A stretch of DNA of 64,000 bases, taken from the NCBI GenBank assembly GCA_030062745.1, contig CP099847.1:4418070-4482069 (forward strand), written 5' to 3'. This document shows, piece by piece, positions 49,436 to 62,138 of the stretch. The number at the start of each line of letters is the position of its first letter. The first letter of the stretch is position 1. A program made the position numbers and the translations under genes. The notes beneath the pieces are model-generated. The model did no database searches and was not told the DNA's origin. It was given only the letters and a program-made list of their open reading frames with translations. The DNA comes from Capitulum mitella. Its lineage: Eukaryota > Arthropoda > Thecostraca > Pollicipedomorpha > Pollicipedidae.

Positions 49436-49849
49436 ACCCGGGGCAAGAGGACAGGCCTGGCTATTAGGTACGTGTGTGTAAGCCTGTTGTAACTGACGAC
49501 ACAGGGACAAGCTGACTTCACGTCGTTTTTTGCGCTGCAAGCTTGCCTGCGCGCACAGGGAAACATCATGGAAATTCCTGGAATGATGAGAGTCACATCG
49601 TTGCCTATGTATCGAAATGAAATCGAAAATAAGCGTTAAATTTCTACCAAAGTAAATTTAAAGGAGACCCGCATCTTTAGAAATCACTAAGGCCTTCATT
49701 TTGCCAAAATGGAATGCAACAACGCAGTTTTTAAGAAACCATAGCTGAAGTTAAAATGCGATTTTTATACTACTGCGTCGTCTGTAAGAATGGCGTCATA
49801 ATCTGGAATCGCAAATTGCGGACTCCGCTACTTGTCTGGAAGACCGTTA

Positions 49850-50150
49850 AGCACTTGCCCGGACGTCCTCCACCTGCCGGGACACCGTGCAATGCTTCAC
49901 CCGTCCGCTGGAGGCGAATGGAGATCGGTCTCGCCTCTCGGCGGCCGAAGCCGGCCGCCTGCGGCGCTTATTCAGATTTTACGCCCGGATCTGACAGCTG
50001 ACAGAGCTCGTAAGACGCCCGATGTCGCCATATGCACCGCTCGGCGGGCGCTTTATCTGATAGTAACGGGACGGCGCGGCTGGCTGCCAGCCAGACGCAC
50101 ACTTGTGACGCGTCGCAGCCGCCGCCTGGGGGGGGGGGGTAATAAGACAG
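49850..50150. other. GC-rich island with poly-G run
   Basis: CpG-rich DNA ending in a G run at about 50129-50139. No coding support. Confidence 0.3.
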
Positions 50151-50434
50151 CGGCACCCCGCAGCTTAAGGTGAAACAACGGGGATGTTAGAACTATCGGC
50201 AATGCTGTTAAGGCCTATTGCGCAAATATTACTCCGCGTTGAGGATTCCGTGGAAGTAATAGCGTTCGTTGTCCGTAGCCATATGCTGTTGATATCAGAA
50301 TACTGAGTATTTAACCCGAGCCCGAATGGCAGTGACCGCTCCCTCTCCTATAATCTGCACACAGTTGGGTTGCACGAGGAATGATAAGCGTACTGCTGGA
50401 AAGGTCGTGAAGAGTTAAGTTCGAAACCTATGAA

Positions 50435-50482
50435 ACTAAGGAAACTTAAACTAAACTTAAAACTTAAACTTAAAACTTAAGG
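50435..50482. repeat. Short AAACTTAA tandem repeat
   Basis: AAACTTAA units repeated about five times. Confidence 0.85.
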
Positions 50483-51680
50483 CCTCATTTATATTTCTTG
50501 GGTAGTATGCAGGCCGTTTATGCCCTATACATGTTTTCTCATAGCCGACTACATGAAGTCGAGAAAAGGTCTGGATCTCAAGGTCCGTGATCAATAAAGG
50601 CTAGGTAAAGACACTAACGAATATGCAAAAGTCCACAGATGACGACACACGTTTAATTTCCTTGACTTGCTGAATATATACCAGAAACGTTGAGTTAAAG
50701 ACACAGCGATATTCGCGCCACTTCACGGCGGGCACCGGTGCTAAACGCGGGATGGAACTAACGGAAACTAGTTTAAGTGTTCCTTTATTTTGGCGACATA
50801 ATCTTGCGAAATACTGTGTTTTGATCCTAGGGAGTCTTGTAATGGTTTTCCGTACTTAAATTTTAAAACAATTCGTTAGTTATCAATCCATACGACTGGC
50901 GGAGGAATTTTTCAAAAGCCTGTTTTCCAAAATGTGCATTTTTCGAATTTTCTGAACTTCTCGGTACTATTTGCAACTGTGAGAGCTAATTCTGTCATTT
51001 TCCGTCCGTTCCAAGTTCCTCATCACCGTTTTTGACGGCGGTGCATTTTAGCTCATAAATTATGAATGACCTGACCTCAGGACAATGGTTAGAGGTCATT
51101 GATATTTTGCCAAATGCCGTTCATTGGACGTCTACATCACTTCACTTTCGATATGCTATGAAAAAATTTAGTCAATTTCCGACAAAACAGTGATATGTCT
51201 CAAAAACTGGCTTGACCTGGGGTCAATGGCTTGGAAGTTTCCAAAAAATCTGAGGCGTCGGATTTGTTGCACTCATCAAGGTTCCTAATAACTCTGATAG
51301 TTTTATCGTGATAGCATATTTTCCGAAAAAGTTACAGGCCGCTAAACGCTTTTGGACATATGTCCACTTGATCCAGCCTAGGTCAGACACTTAACTCAAT
51401 CTGAGATCAAAACTTTGATGCAAGATGTTAAAATGACCAAGCAAGAGGTGCACAAAGTTTCGTGGCGCTGCGTTGATTTGTTCTCTCACAATCTTGGAAA
51501 AACTTTAGTGGGTGGTCAACCCCGAGTCGAGGACAGGTGGAAAGTTTCACTGAATTTTTACGTGGGTAGACTGCGCCGCGTTGCACGTTGTTCGGCGGTA
51601 CAGAAGCGATCAGGAGGCGGCGAAACCGCAGTCCTTGCCACAGGAGAAAATGAAGGGGTTGCATTGATAGCAAGAATGAA
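50483..51680. other. Intergenic stretch, possibly old transposon DNA
   Basis: Contains recurrent TGACCT/AGGTCA words (51060-51400), as in the transposon interiors elsewhere in the window, but I could not find termini. Confidence 0.35.
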
Positions 51681-51681
51681 C

Positions 51682-53148
51682 CAGGGATGGATCCAGGATT
51701 TCACCGAGAAAGGGGGCGAATGGTCAGCGCGAGACCCACCTCCCGGCCGTGACCCCCATTTTCTTGCTCTTCAGACCTGAAAAAACGTAATCTGTTCGGA
51801 TCCTGGGTGAAATATTCAATGTAATTTTGCGTCTTTTTTACCAAATAAAATAACCGAAAGAAATTCAAGCGCACCACTTCATTTGAGACAATGTTGCGTT
51901 TTCTTGGCCTATAAAATTGTCGAAATATGACAACAACGGCAAGGCTTTAGTCGGCTGCGTTCCTCTGTTTCTTTGAAATGTCTTGTCTGTATCTGGTTTA
52001 GGAGCCCCTCTTCCCCCTTGTAACTTCTGGAGACTTTTGCTAGCTTTTTGGCGGCTCGGGCCGTCTGCCGCGTCAGGGTTCTCTAGTGGCGTCAGGTTCC
52101 TTTTACAGCTGCACGTGTCCCTCGGTACTCTCAGGCGCTCCTGTGGCAGTTTCAGAGACAACTAGAGCAGTGTCATGGACCCATCTAGCAGTTCCACAGG
52201 GACTCTTAAGCCATCTCGGGTTCCCTATAACAAGGGCCCTTCATAAGTCTCTCTCTGCCGTGACAGAGGCACCTCTGGTAATGCTCGGTCCTTTGGCCGC
52301 TTCAGAAACTGTCTGAACGTCTCAAGGTTTTGTGGTTTCAGAGCTCCTCTGGTCGTCTCACTGGTCCCTATTGCTAGAGACTGCTAGCCAGCAGTTTTAA
52401 AGGCCCCTCTAGTAGTCTCAGAGGACTCCCTACTGTCCTAGGTGCCCCTCTTGTCGTCTCTGGGGAACATTTTTGCCGTCTCAGGGCCCTCTGGCAGTCA
52501 CAAAAGGCCTTTTGGCGATTTTAGAGGCCCTGTGCATTGTCATGGGCCCTCTGAACGTCTCCGGTAGTCTCCATGGCTGTATCAGGGGCCTTGCTCTGTT
52601 GCATGAGGTATATCTGTTAGTCTGGACCCCTCTAGCCGCATCAGGGGCCCTTGCTGGCGCTTCAGGGGTCTCACTGGCGGTCTCAGGGGACCTCTTCCAC
52701 GCCAGAGGCCCGCCTAACACACTCGGGGACCCTCTGGCTGTGCAGGGGCCCCATACCGTCTCAGGGGTCCTCTTATCGTCTTTGCCTCGCAGAGGTCCTC
52801 CGAACTTTTTGCCATCTCAGGGCCATCTCTGGCACTTTAAGCGGTCTCATGGGCCCTTTGCCGTGTTGAGGCCCCTCTTGCGGTTCCAGGGACGCTCAGA
52901 GAGTTTCAGGGGCCTTTAAATCCATCTTAGGTTCTATCTTGCTGTCTGATGGTCTCATTAAACCTCCCGGAGGCCCTCCGACTGCATCAGGAACCTTCAG
53001 CTTTCCACACAGATCCATGAAACTCATTCGGGGCTCTACGACATTCCAGGCATCCCCTATAGGCGTAGACCCTTTTATGGGTCCGACAGGAGTTCTCAGG
53101 CCTGAGGGAGGGCGACCGACTCCATCCCCCCTTGGTTCCGTGCCTAGG
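51682..53148 (+). mobile_element. Dispersed element with minisatellite-like interior, copy B
   Basis: Starts CAGGGATGGATCCAGGATTTC and follows copy A (40684) through the unique leader and the unit series, for example GGTATATCTGTTAGTC, CTTTAAGCGGTCTCATGGG and CATTAAACCTCCCGGAGG. It ends near CTTGGTTCCGTGCC. About 0.5 kb shorter than copy A, mainly because copy A carries additional internal unit blocks. Open frames are repeat artefacts. Confidence 0.65.
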
Positions 53149-53159
53149 ATAAATGCCTA

Positions 53160-54550
53160 CAGTTAGAGGACTTTGAATGGGATGACAAATACCGTTATAC
53201 TATTCATGTCTGAAACACTTGTGGAAGGTGGGAAATGGAAAGGTTAAGATGCTTCATTTTTCACAACTAGGATACCGAATCCATGGTTGTGACAGGAATA
53301 AAAAGCTAAAACCTTTATGGTAGCCTTAATAGTTTTTGAATATCTTCCACCATGATACCACTGAGAACATTTAAAAAATTTCGCTGGGGGCCAGTGTCTG
53401 TTTGAAGAGGTCTATTTCATATGACTTTTTAGGTATTGTAGGAGTCCCATATATAGAGGTGAACTGGGTAACAAAAAGACGAAAAATGTACGTCTTTGGG
53501 CGAATTAATAGTTTTACAAATTTCACTACTGTCCAGACAGAAACTTCAAAAATACCGTATACAGTTACCAGGCATAACTGGCCATGAACATCAGGGGCAT
53601 AACGAATTAACACAAAGAAAGCACGCTACAAAGGGGCCACTTTATATACGTAATGGTACGTCTCATACGGAACAAGATTTCCAAATTTAATGTGACAGAC
53701 TTCGGTCTCACCGATCAACCCGGCACAGCCAGCGGAACGGCACATCAGTCCACAAAACAGCTGTGTGACAGCGATCTGCGATTCCGCGTTCCTGGGGCAC
53801 AGCTCCGGTACCTCTTGATCTCCAGCCTTCCCATGGTCTGCGAGGGGACGTGTTGGTAGTTGAGTACAGAATACACTGGGAGAAATGCGGAAACGCAAAA
53901 AGGGAAGCGACAACACAGCTTCAAAAGGAATAGTTTGGTGAGTGCTGGATAACACATTTAACTCTGACTTACAACTGTTTTACGGAATCTCAGAGCATGC
54001 ATAACTTTTGATGAAATAATAGTGTAGTTTACAAGATGCATAACTACAGTCCATTTCAGACAAGAACTTTTCAGTCGACAAGAAACCCATTTAAATATTA
54101 AGATATGCCAAACAAGGCTCCAGTGCTTTTAGAAATGACAAATCTCTTCAGGGTCTGTTGTAATTTTGTCCCCAGTTCGTTAAACACAACCCTCTAGAAA
54201 TGTTCTGCGTCAGTGTTTCTTTCCAGAAACACAGAGTAATGGATTCCCCATCGCTCTGATACCTTATGCTACTTTCAGATGGAACGTTGAGCCACTGGTC
54301 ATTCCCTGCCAGCAGATCCTTATGAAGAGCTTTGGCATAAATTCTTAGAACCGGTCGGCACATTTAAAACATAAAGAGCATGGAACGCCAAAGTACTTTC
54401 TTTGATAAAGATAGAGCTATGTGAACGTACCTGAGTCCGTGCACTATCCCAGCTGATTTAATGATCCTCACGTAGCTACTGTGGTGCCCATCTGGCTTCT
54501 GTGCTTCTGATGTCATGCAAGGTCCTCCTGTACAGGCTCCTGCCCCCGAG
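53160..54550. other. Intergenic stretch, nothing recognised
   Basis: Only short frames without domain features. Confidence 0.5.
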
Positions 54551-54559
54551 TGGTACCTT

Positions 54560-54898
54560 ATAGGGCTCCAAACCGGTGCTGCGTTCTTCAGATGGCCGAA
54601 CAGCCCCACAGCGGCGCTTTTCTGGTCTTCAGGTGGTCCCCACGCGCCGCGGGAACTCATTTGTTCGGCCCTCGACGGAGGCGGGAGCCGGCGAATCGGC
54701 CTGCTCGACACACTCCCGATTTATCGTCGCAGGACCTTTGTTTACCGGTGAGCAATCCGGGCGGCGGCATTAAACGCTGAAATCAAGCGAGCCCTCCACT
54801 CGGCAAGGACAAATTACGGCCGACACCAATGGAGACGCTAAATTTCCGGCGACAGCACACCGTGAAGCGCCCCGGAGATAAGAGTGCCGCAGATGGGC

Positions 54899-54959
<61 letters not shown>

Positions 54960-54960
54960 G
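54560..54960. other. GC-rich block followed by (GA)n
   Basis: A moderately CpG-rich segment with GGCGGCATTAAACGCTG near 54761 is followed by a GA dinucleotide array at 54903-54960. Confidence 0.5.
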
Positions 54961-55479
54961 GAGAGAAGAGACAATGACGATGACGACAACGACGACAAGA
55001 CGCATTGTTCTAAAATCCATTTTTTTAAACGACCAGTCTGAATCCAAAGTGATCTAAATATAGTTAGATTGAGGTCTAAGACAAACTCTTGTTTTGAAAT
55101 GGCGAAAGTGGAAGGAAATGTAACCTATCAAGGATGTCTTTACATAACGCAACAGACATCATATAATCGCGTTTCTACAACATTGGGCAAATATTTAAGT
55201 TTAACGAACATTTACTTTCGGATTGGTGCAGCGGCTAGCCGGATTTTTTTGCGCAAAGAACTTTAATGACATGGCTTCAGAATTTCAAGAAGACTGGCAC
55301 AATTATGGAACCAGGAAAAGAATAACCCGACCCACCTATTCGCACCCGCTAACATTCAAACTTTCGGACCATCACTTTTTTTAGGTTTCGATTATGGCGT
55401 GCCTGCATTGTTCGGTAGGTTTCCGACAGTCGATTCTGAACGGTAAGCCAAATGAGTTCCAGATGTTCTGGCCGACCGC

Positions 55480-55700
55480 TTGTGTCGCGCGTGCGTCGTG
55501 TTCGGCACGCGCCGGCCGGACCAGCGCACAATATCGACAGAGCCGGACCGCCCCGGCGCCGACACGCGACATTATCCAAATGGAAATCAGCCGGCGCCGG
55601 TCTACGCGCCGCTCGCGCCGCAATGCGCTCCGATTCAGAATTAATTCCGAGTGGCCCCTCTGATTGTGGCCGATGACGCTCGGCTGACCCCCCCCCCCCT
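55480..55700. other. GC-rich island with poly-C run
   Basis: CpG-rich block with CAGAATTAATTCCGAG near 55636 and a C run at about 55688-55698. Confidence 0.35.
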
Positions 55701-56880
55701 CGCGGACGTGGTTTGACCACTGACGCTGTTTAAATGAAGCCGGTCAGCATTGTTTGATCTGTGAATGGTGCGGCGCCCGGCGGAATGGGGCGGATACAAA
55801 GAAAACGCAGCTGATGAAAGCGAGCGGGTCCCGTTCTGAATATAAGAGCTTTTGCGGCGTTCACTGGGAATGATTGGTTTTGTCGGAACAAAGTATAAAA
55901 TTTGGCAAGGGACGTGAAACATGCATGTGGACAATGATTAATCGGCAGATAGTCAGACAATGCCGTAATAATCATAGAACAAGAAATGCAAGCCACTGCT
56001 CTGCCCCGATTCCTTAACAAACACGCCATGCAACCACATCATTGGACGTTTTTTCCCAACGGACTCCAGATTTTGACTAAGATCGGACCGACTGACGTCA
56101 CCCAGTCGGGAAGACAGGGACATTTGAGCTGGTCAGGAGGACATTGCCGTCGGTATCGGGAAGCTCAGGCTGTCATGGACTGGGATGGCTTCCTCCTTGT
56201 GGAGCGTGGACGTTGCTGAGCAGATACCGACGATCAGGCCGGAGATATTTTCAGCTCCCGTGAGCAGTGGACGTTATTGGATAATAACACAATCAGGGGA
56301 ATGAGCCAGATGGGTGTCTTTGTACGTCCGAATGCCTATCTGTCCATGACTAAACAGACTTGGGGCTCGAATAAATGGCATCACGTGTTCTTGTCGACCC
56401 TTGAAGGTAGGCTCACCACACCTCACATACCTGGGACGCAACGAGTGTGGTCTAGCTGGCGTTCACTCTTCTAGCCAGTCCAAATAGACTATCGTTTATC
56501 CTTCCTAACCTTTAAGTGACGTCTGAATTTGTGTCACTTGTTTGGTATGTACATGCTGTTCAAACTCCCGCAGTTATCTTCCGTTTCTAAAAAAAATCTA
56601 AGAACCCCGGAACGACGTTGGAGACTCCATGGCTCCAGTGTGTGCAGGTTTTAAAGCTTGTTAGAGGTCTCGTAGTACAGGAAACCCCTACTTCGGCTAG
56701 ATGAGCCCCCTTTTTCTGCTTTGTTTGCGGTACCAACGTCTTCTCTTTTTCCCTTTGTTTTGTGATCCACTAACTTGCTTTACTGTATTATCCAATAACA
56801 GTAACCGGTGATTGGTCTTTCTCCTTCTATTCCTTTATCTCTTAAAGCCCGGCTTAATTTGACCGTCCTTGGAGCCGATT
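55700..56880. other. Intergenic stretch, nothing recognised
   Basis: No supported feature. Confidence 0.5.
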
Positions 56881-56899
56881 GACCGGTGGAATCCTGCCA

Positions 56900-57720
56900 T
56901 ATCGTTGATTTGAAGCCAAACGGCCGGCGGACGGCGTCGTAAAGTCGGTCCGGTCAGATGAGAGGGCGCTCGGCCCCTGCGGCGGCTCGCTCCCACTGGA
57001 CGCGCCCGCCTGATTGGCGGCGGGGTAAGCACCGTCACCCGGCTGGCTGTGAGCCATCAGCAGCACGGAGCACGCGCGGCTGTGTCCGACACGGTGCTCC
57101 TAGACGGCAGCTGACTGTGGGCTGACGCAGGAGCTCGGGCAGGCGTTCTGACCAGGAGATTTCGTAGTGAACGTCGTCAGTCTGCCGCTGTTGGCCGTGT
57201 CTCGCTCTCTCTGCTCGCCATCGACTGGTGCCCGAGAACTCGAATTACTTTTTCCTCCACCATTCAGCACGTCTAACCGCCGCTAACTGTTCCCAGGTAC
57301 CGCCAGCCACTTCTGACCACAGTCGATGACCTCTGGTCACTTCCGACCACCATCCGGCATTGACTGCCACCCGGCACCTCTCGTCACCTCCGACCACTGC
57401 CCACGATTTCCGGAAGCCTGTGATAGCAACGCGGTACCTGTAGCTTCTTCTCATCGCTACCCGTAACCTCCCGTCGGTTTGGCTGGCTCTTGCTGTGCTT
57501 CTGCTTATAAATGGCCATTACGCCGTAAAAGAAGCGCCGTCTTGACCCGGCAGCTCCTGAAGGCCGGCCCGCATCGGGCCGTCAGCCATCACGACGGACA
57601 TCGCAGAGCGAGCTAGGGCGGTCCCTGCCGTGTTCGGCGGCGCAGCGTGCGATCAGGCGGACCACTCACAGTCGGGGCTCGGTTTTTTGCCGGGTCTTCG
57701 CCTCCCGGCGGACACGTCTT
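56900..57720. other. GC-rich islands flanking a degenerate CCGACCAC repeat
   Basis: GC-rich blocks at 56900-57070 and 57530-57720 flank a series of diverged ~25-30 bp units (CACTTCCGACCACC, CACCTCCGACCACTG) at about 57285-57470. Confidence 0.4.
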
Positions 57721-58029
57721 CATGCGCCGTAAAAATAGTCGTAAAGTAGACTTTATTTTAAGCACTACAGTGGCCGTGCTTTGTGTAAGGATCGTAAAAT
57801 TGACGAAAACTCTATTGATTACTTTATCTGGGTCCAATTTTATGGTAACGGTTCATCAATGGGGACTGCGAATACCTTTTTATTGGCGATAAAGGCATTC
57901 ATTCATTTTCTGGGCGCCGTTTTCACAGCAAAGCAAGACAGTATCTCAAACAAAGAAGCGCATTTTTCCGCGCGGGAATCCATTGCCGCTTCCCATATCG
58001 GGCCTTTGGTGCATTAGTTTCATAGTAGT

Positions 58030-58056
58030 AAAAACCATTTTATCGCAATGGTTTTT
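58030..58056. repeat. 10 bp stem hairpin
   Basis: AAAAACCATT, a 7-base spacer, then AATGGTTTTT. Perfect inverted repeat in otherwise unremarkable DNA. Confidence 0.7.
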
Positions 58057-58249
58057 ATCAATGCTTACGACATTATTCATCATGCATTCCGCAGGGAACA
58101 TTACCACCTCGCCGTCCCCTAAAGTGGTCAAGATAAATCCTCTGCTGTCATTCACTTTTCTGCGTATCAACGTACCTGTCTGTTGCTCTGGCGCGATCTA
58201 GTCTCATCAGTGATGCATTACTTGGCAACAGACGACGACAACGCCATTG

Positions 58250-58700
58250 CAGCACCATTGCAAACCACTTCCTTCCCCGCCGGAAACAAGCCGCCGTCCT
58301 GTCGAGTGCCGCGGACAGCCCGGCGACCGCGCGCCGCTCCGACCGCCGGCCGCTCGGCCGGTGGCGGCGTCAGCAGGCCGCCCAATACCGGGGGGGGGGG
58401 GGCGCCGCTCGCCGCCGCGGCGGGCGCAGATTGGAAATGTTATAATTCCGACACAATCAGCGGGAGCGGGCGGGCCGCCGGCCCCGCCGCCCGCCGCCAA
58501 CCGAATCAGGACACTTTGCATAATGCCCTCTGTCGGAGACGGCCCGAGGCGGGGATTATCGGAGCCATCTGTGCTCGACGCCAGCGGACGCCGCCTCAAC
58601 AGATCCATCTGCCGCAGACGCCGCCGCCCGAGACGGCGGCCGGCTGGGCCGTCATAGCGAGACGGAGAGGGACGGAGAGGGACGGAGAGGGAGAGCGGAA
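58250..58700. other. GC-rich island ending in a 10 bp tandem repeat
   Basis: CpG-rich block with a G run (about 58391-58401) and a TATAATTCCGACAC word, followed by three exact GACGGAGAGG units (58661-58690). Frames over it (211 and 136 codons) are low-complexity. Confidence 0.4.
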
Positions 58701-59011
58701 GGACAGGAGAGAAGTCTGGCGAAACGTCTCCAGACTGGTGGAGGCAGACGACATTTTTAAGTTCGTTCTTCCACGCAGAACAATAGAGTGCATTTATGAA
58801 TTACGTGGCAGATTGTAGCAGATTTTGTTTTTTCATTGCTTTTCTATGCGACCCTTTTTTAAGCGCAATAGGACGCAACGCCGAGCAAAAACCCGTTCTT
58901 CGTCCGTTGAGTTATCAATATAACGGCTTACAAATACAATGTCAATTTTCCAAGGTAGAAACCAGCTAACTCCGCTGCCTCCCTCTCCCTCCGCAGCAGC
59001 CAACATCACTG

Positions 59012-59013
<2 letters not shown>

Positions 59014-59068
<55 letters not shown>
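59014..59068. repeat. (GA)n microsatellite
   Basis: About 55 bp of uninterrupted GA dinucleotides, directly before a GC-rich block (59069-59360). Confidence 0.95.
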
Positions 59069-59071
<3 letters not shown>

Positions 59072-59676
59072 CTGCAGCGCCCTCCCCCTCCGTGGGGCCG
59101 GTTAATGGCTGACGACAGCGCTGGTCCTGGAGAAGCCTGCTGTCTCTCCGCTCCTGCTGAAGCGAAAGCCTCGAGCAAAACTCCGCTGACGACAGCCTCT
59201 ATTGTGGGGCCTTCCGGCATCGATTCAGCGCGGCCGGGTCGGACCGTGCTGCTGAATCACTATCAATTTGGCCGGCTCTGCGGCGGCCTGGCGGCGCCGG
59301 TCCCTGCCGCTCCGCCGTCGGTCCCGGTTACTGTCCGCGCCGCGCGTGGACGGGAAGAACAGGTCATCAACTGACGGGGATAACGTCCCGACGGCACGGG
59401 AAAGGTGTCGGTCCAGGGCCTGGTCTCTGTCTGCAGTTAACGCCCACCACCTGTCCCCGGAACTTGCTGAGCACACAGCGGGACATGCTCTGCGCTGTTG
59501 GAAGTGGCTCTAACGCCCTTTAATCCGTGAGTTACTGGGCGTTTTGTAACCTCTTGCTTTTTGCTGCAGAGCTTCCGAACGAAGAAAGCCAACGGTGTCA
59601 ATTTTCACTATCTCTACCTCATCAATACAGTCACCCTTTGGAACGAAAATAAATGAGCAGGTTATCATAGATCAGA

Positions 59677-59868
59677 GGCGTAGCCAAAAGGGCCAAGGGT
59701 GCTATAGCCTCCCATGTGCCGAAAATGTAACGTTCTTTACGCGCCAAAAATGAAATTAAATAGAACAAATACCGTAGCTCGAAAAGTAGCGGAAACTCGA
59801 GGAGATTTCGGGTCTGAGGAGCTTTAGTTTCGTACCGGTCCCCTTCCTGGCGAAATCCTGGCTACGCC
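59677..59868. mobile_element. Short MITE with GGCGTAGCCA termini
   Basis: GGCGTAGCCA at 59677-59686 and its exact complement TGGCTACGCC at 59859-59868 bound a 192 bp non-coding segment. Confidence 0.65.
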
Positions 59869-60055
59869 CCGCCAAAGGTTAGGTCATATTACGACATACG
59901 CTGAATCACACACACGGGTTTCGAATTCTGCCAGAATTTCGATATCTGCCTTCCTTTTCGTATGACTTGCAAGAAGCTCATCAGGGACGACACAAAGATC
60001 AAACACCGGGCCGCACAAGTCATAAATGCCGTTAGGTGAGGTCAACGATGATCAT

Positions 60056-61263
60056 TTAACCCTATTCCCGGCAGGGGGCTGACTCCATCCTCCTCGGGTT
60101 TTTTGCTTACTAATTCCAAGGTTTTTGACGCAGCGGCACGAAACTTGGTCACTTTTCCTAGCTATCCTTTTTACTCTCCGTAGCAAAATTTCGTAATTCT
60201 GTTTTGCTCAGGGGCGAAGCCAGGCAACGCTTTTGGAGAGCACTTTGGACCATTTTTGGCTCCGTTGAGGGTAGAAGGGAAATGCCTGCCAAAAACAGTG
60301 TTTTTAAAACAGAATTTAAAACTTTATATCAATGGATAGATCAGTAGCTGGAGAGGCTTAAGAATACAATTTTGTTAATCCCAGATCACTTCACAAGGTC
60401 AGGTGAGTGCCAAAAGTCGAAATATGATTTTATGATGGTAATTTTGACGTTATGTTTCCAAATGCCAAACTCGGAATAGATATGACGTAGAAGGGTGCCC
60501 TCTACCTGTACACTAAGTTGTCAGATTGGTATCAGGTCTGGTCATGGAGTTATGATCTAAAATGTCAGTGGGCGTACCCTATATCAAAACAGTCGTAAAA
60601 TTGAATTTTAGAAATAGAATGGATTCAGATAATTAAAAACGTTTTCAAACAGTATAAACTGCACCCAAGATCACCCCAAGCGACTCTAAGGTCATTGGAG
60701 GTCGTTTAAGGTCAGAGGTCATAAGCTGACCTGACGAACATGTTACCATAACAGTTCTCCCTTTTTCATGTCCCTGGCACCGCCTATACTAACATTATAC
60801 AAACAGTGTCATACGGTTCGTACTTCTGCGGCAAACATGACTAGCAGAAACTAAAAAAAAGTGTTTTTAACTTTTCGTTAATTCAGTTTTTGAAAATCTA
60901 ATCTTCCTATTTTTGAAGCTCCATGAACGCCTATGAATTTTCTCAAAATTTCAAATGTATGGAACAGTGGTAAAAGTCCCATTCATAATGTCTCGATTCA
61001 TGCCAATTCCACCAAGATCGGTCCATAAACAACAGCGTTACAAGCTCAAAAATATCCCCATTTTGACTTTTTTGCCACCTGTATCTGTCCCTTTCAAAAT
61101 TTTGGGAACTTGTTCTTATCAAAAATGTGCTTTTCATCATAGAAAACTGATTGCCTTTTGTTGTGATGAAATCAGACGTGTAGTTCCCGAGATCCCGGGG
61201 GTGCCGAATCCGCCCCCTGCCGGGAATCGGCTATACCGTCCAGTCCTCGGGGAATAGAGTTAA
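60056..61263 (+). mobile_element. piggyBac-like MITE, copy 5
   Basis: TTAACCCTATTCCCGGCAGG at the left and GGGGAATAGAGTTAA at the right (one change from the consensus GGGAATAGGGTTAA), 1208 bp including both TTAA. AGGTCA-G-AGGTCA is retained at 60709-60721. Non-coding. Confidence 0.87.
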
Positions 61264-61964
61264 GGGCTCAGCACAGTGTCATTTAGTCTCATTCCTGACA
61301 CAGATCTAGCTCTAGGGACAAAATTATTAAGAATGCAAGGGGGCAAGTGTAGCACTTTTAAGCTCCACATGAAATTCTGTATCTGCCATGTGAAAGATTA
61401 CTGGGTCAGGTCGTGTGTGACATTTTGACCTAGGTCGACCTCATGTCGCCAATGCCAAGATCCAAGGGTATTGTCCAAGGGAGCCAAAGGTTTACTAAAT
61501 GATTGTGTCGAACCTTTGGCCAGATGTTTGACAAAACCCTTCGCCAAATGGCGCCAAAATTTCTTTATCACCTTTTGGCAAAAGTGACAAATTACTCCTC
61601 ACCAAACGACGCTTTGTCGCGAAAAATGAGTTGATTTGGTACAACATATAGCCAATTTGGAATTTTCTTGCCCGCAGACGCGTTTCTGAAACGGTCAGCA
61701 AATTAACGTCAAATCCAAGCCTCTGATCAGACTCGTGACATCGTCGTCCTCATCGGTGACCTGAAAGGCACCGAATGGGGTACTTGGAGCATCAGGGTGC
61801 CGGGCTATTGACTGTCAGTTGGATCGACATCGGACAGTTGCAATGGTCCGATGGTGGTCGCATGGTCGAGAACCAGTGCAGTGGTCAATAACCAATGCCT
61901 TGGTTCTCGTCTCTCGAGAGACAGGCCAGGGGGGACGCCAAGCGGCCATAAACAACATACGCAA

Positions 61965-62022
61965 CCCTTTTTTTTTTTTTTTTTCCCTTTTTTTTTCCCT
62001 TTCAAAATTTTGGGAACTTGTT
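61965..62022. repeat. T-rich tract and short MITE-derived fragment
   Basis: A long T run with C interruptions (61969-61996) is followed by 26 bp identical to positions 61089-61114 inside MITE copy 5 (starts CCCTTTCAAAATTTTGGG). Confidence 0.75.
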
Positions 62023-62138
62023 ACCCCCTACGAACTGAAAGGTAGCACACATGGTTGTAGAACTGGGACCAATTTTGATATGGAAGGATAAATTTATTGG
62101 ACCCTAAAAGATGAGACTGATACCGTTTTTGCAGAATT

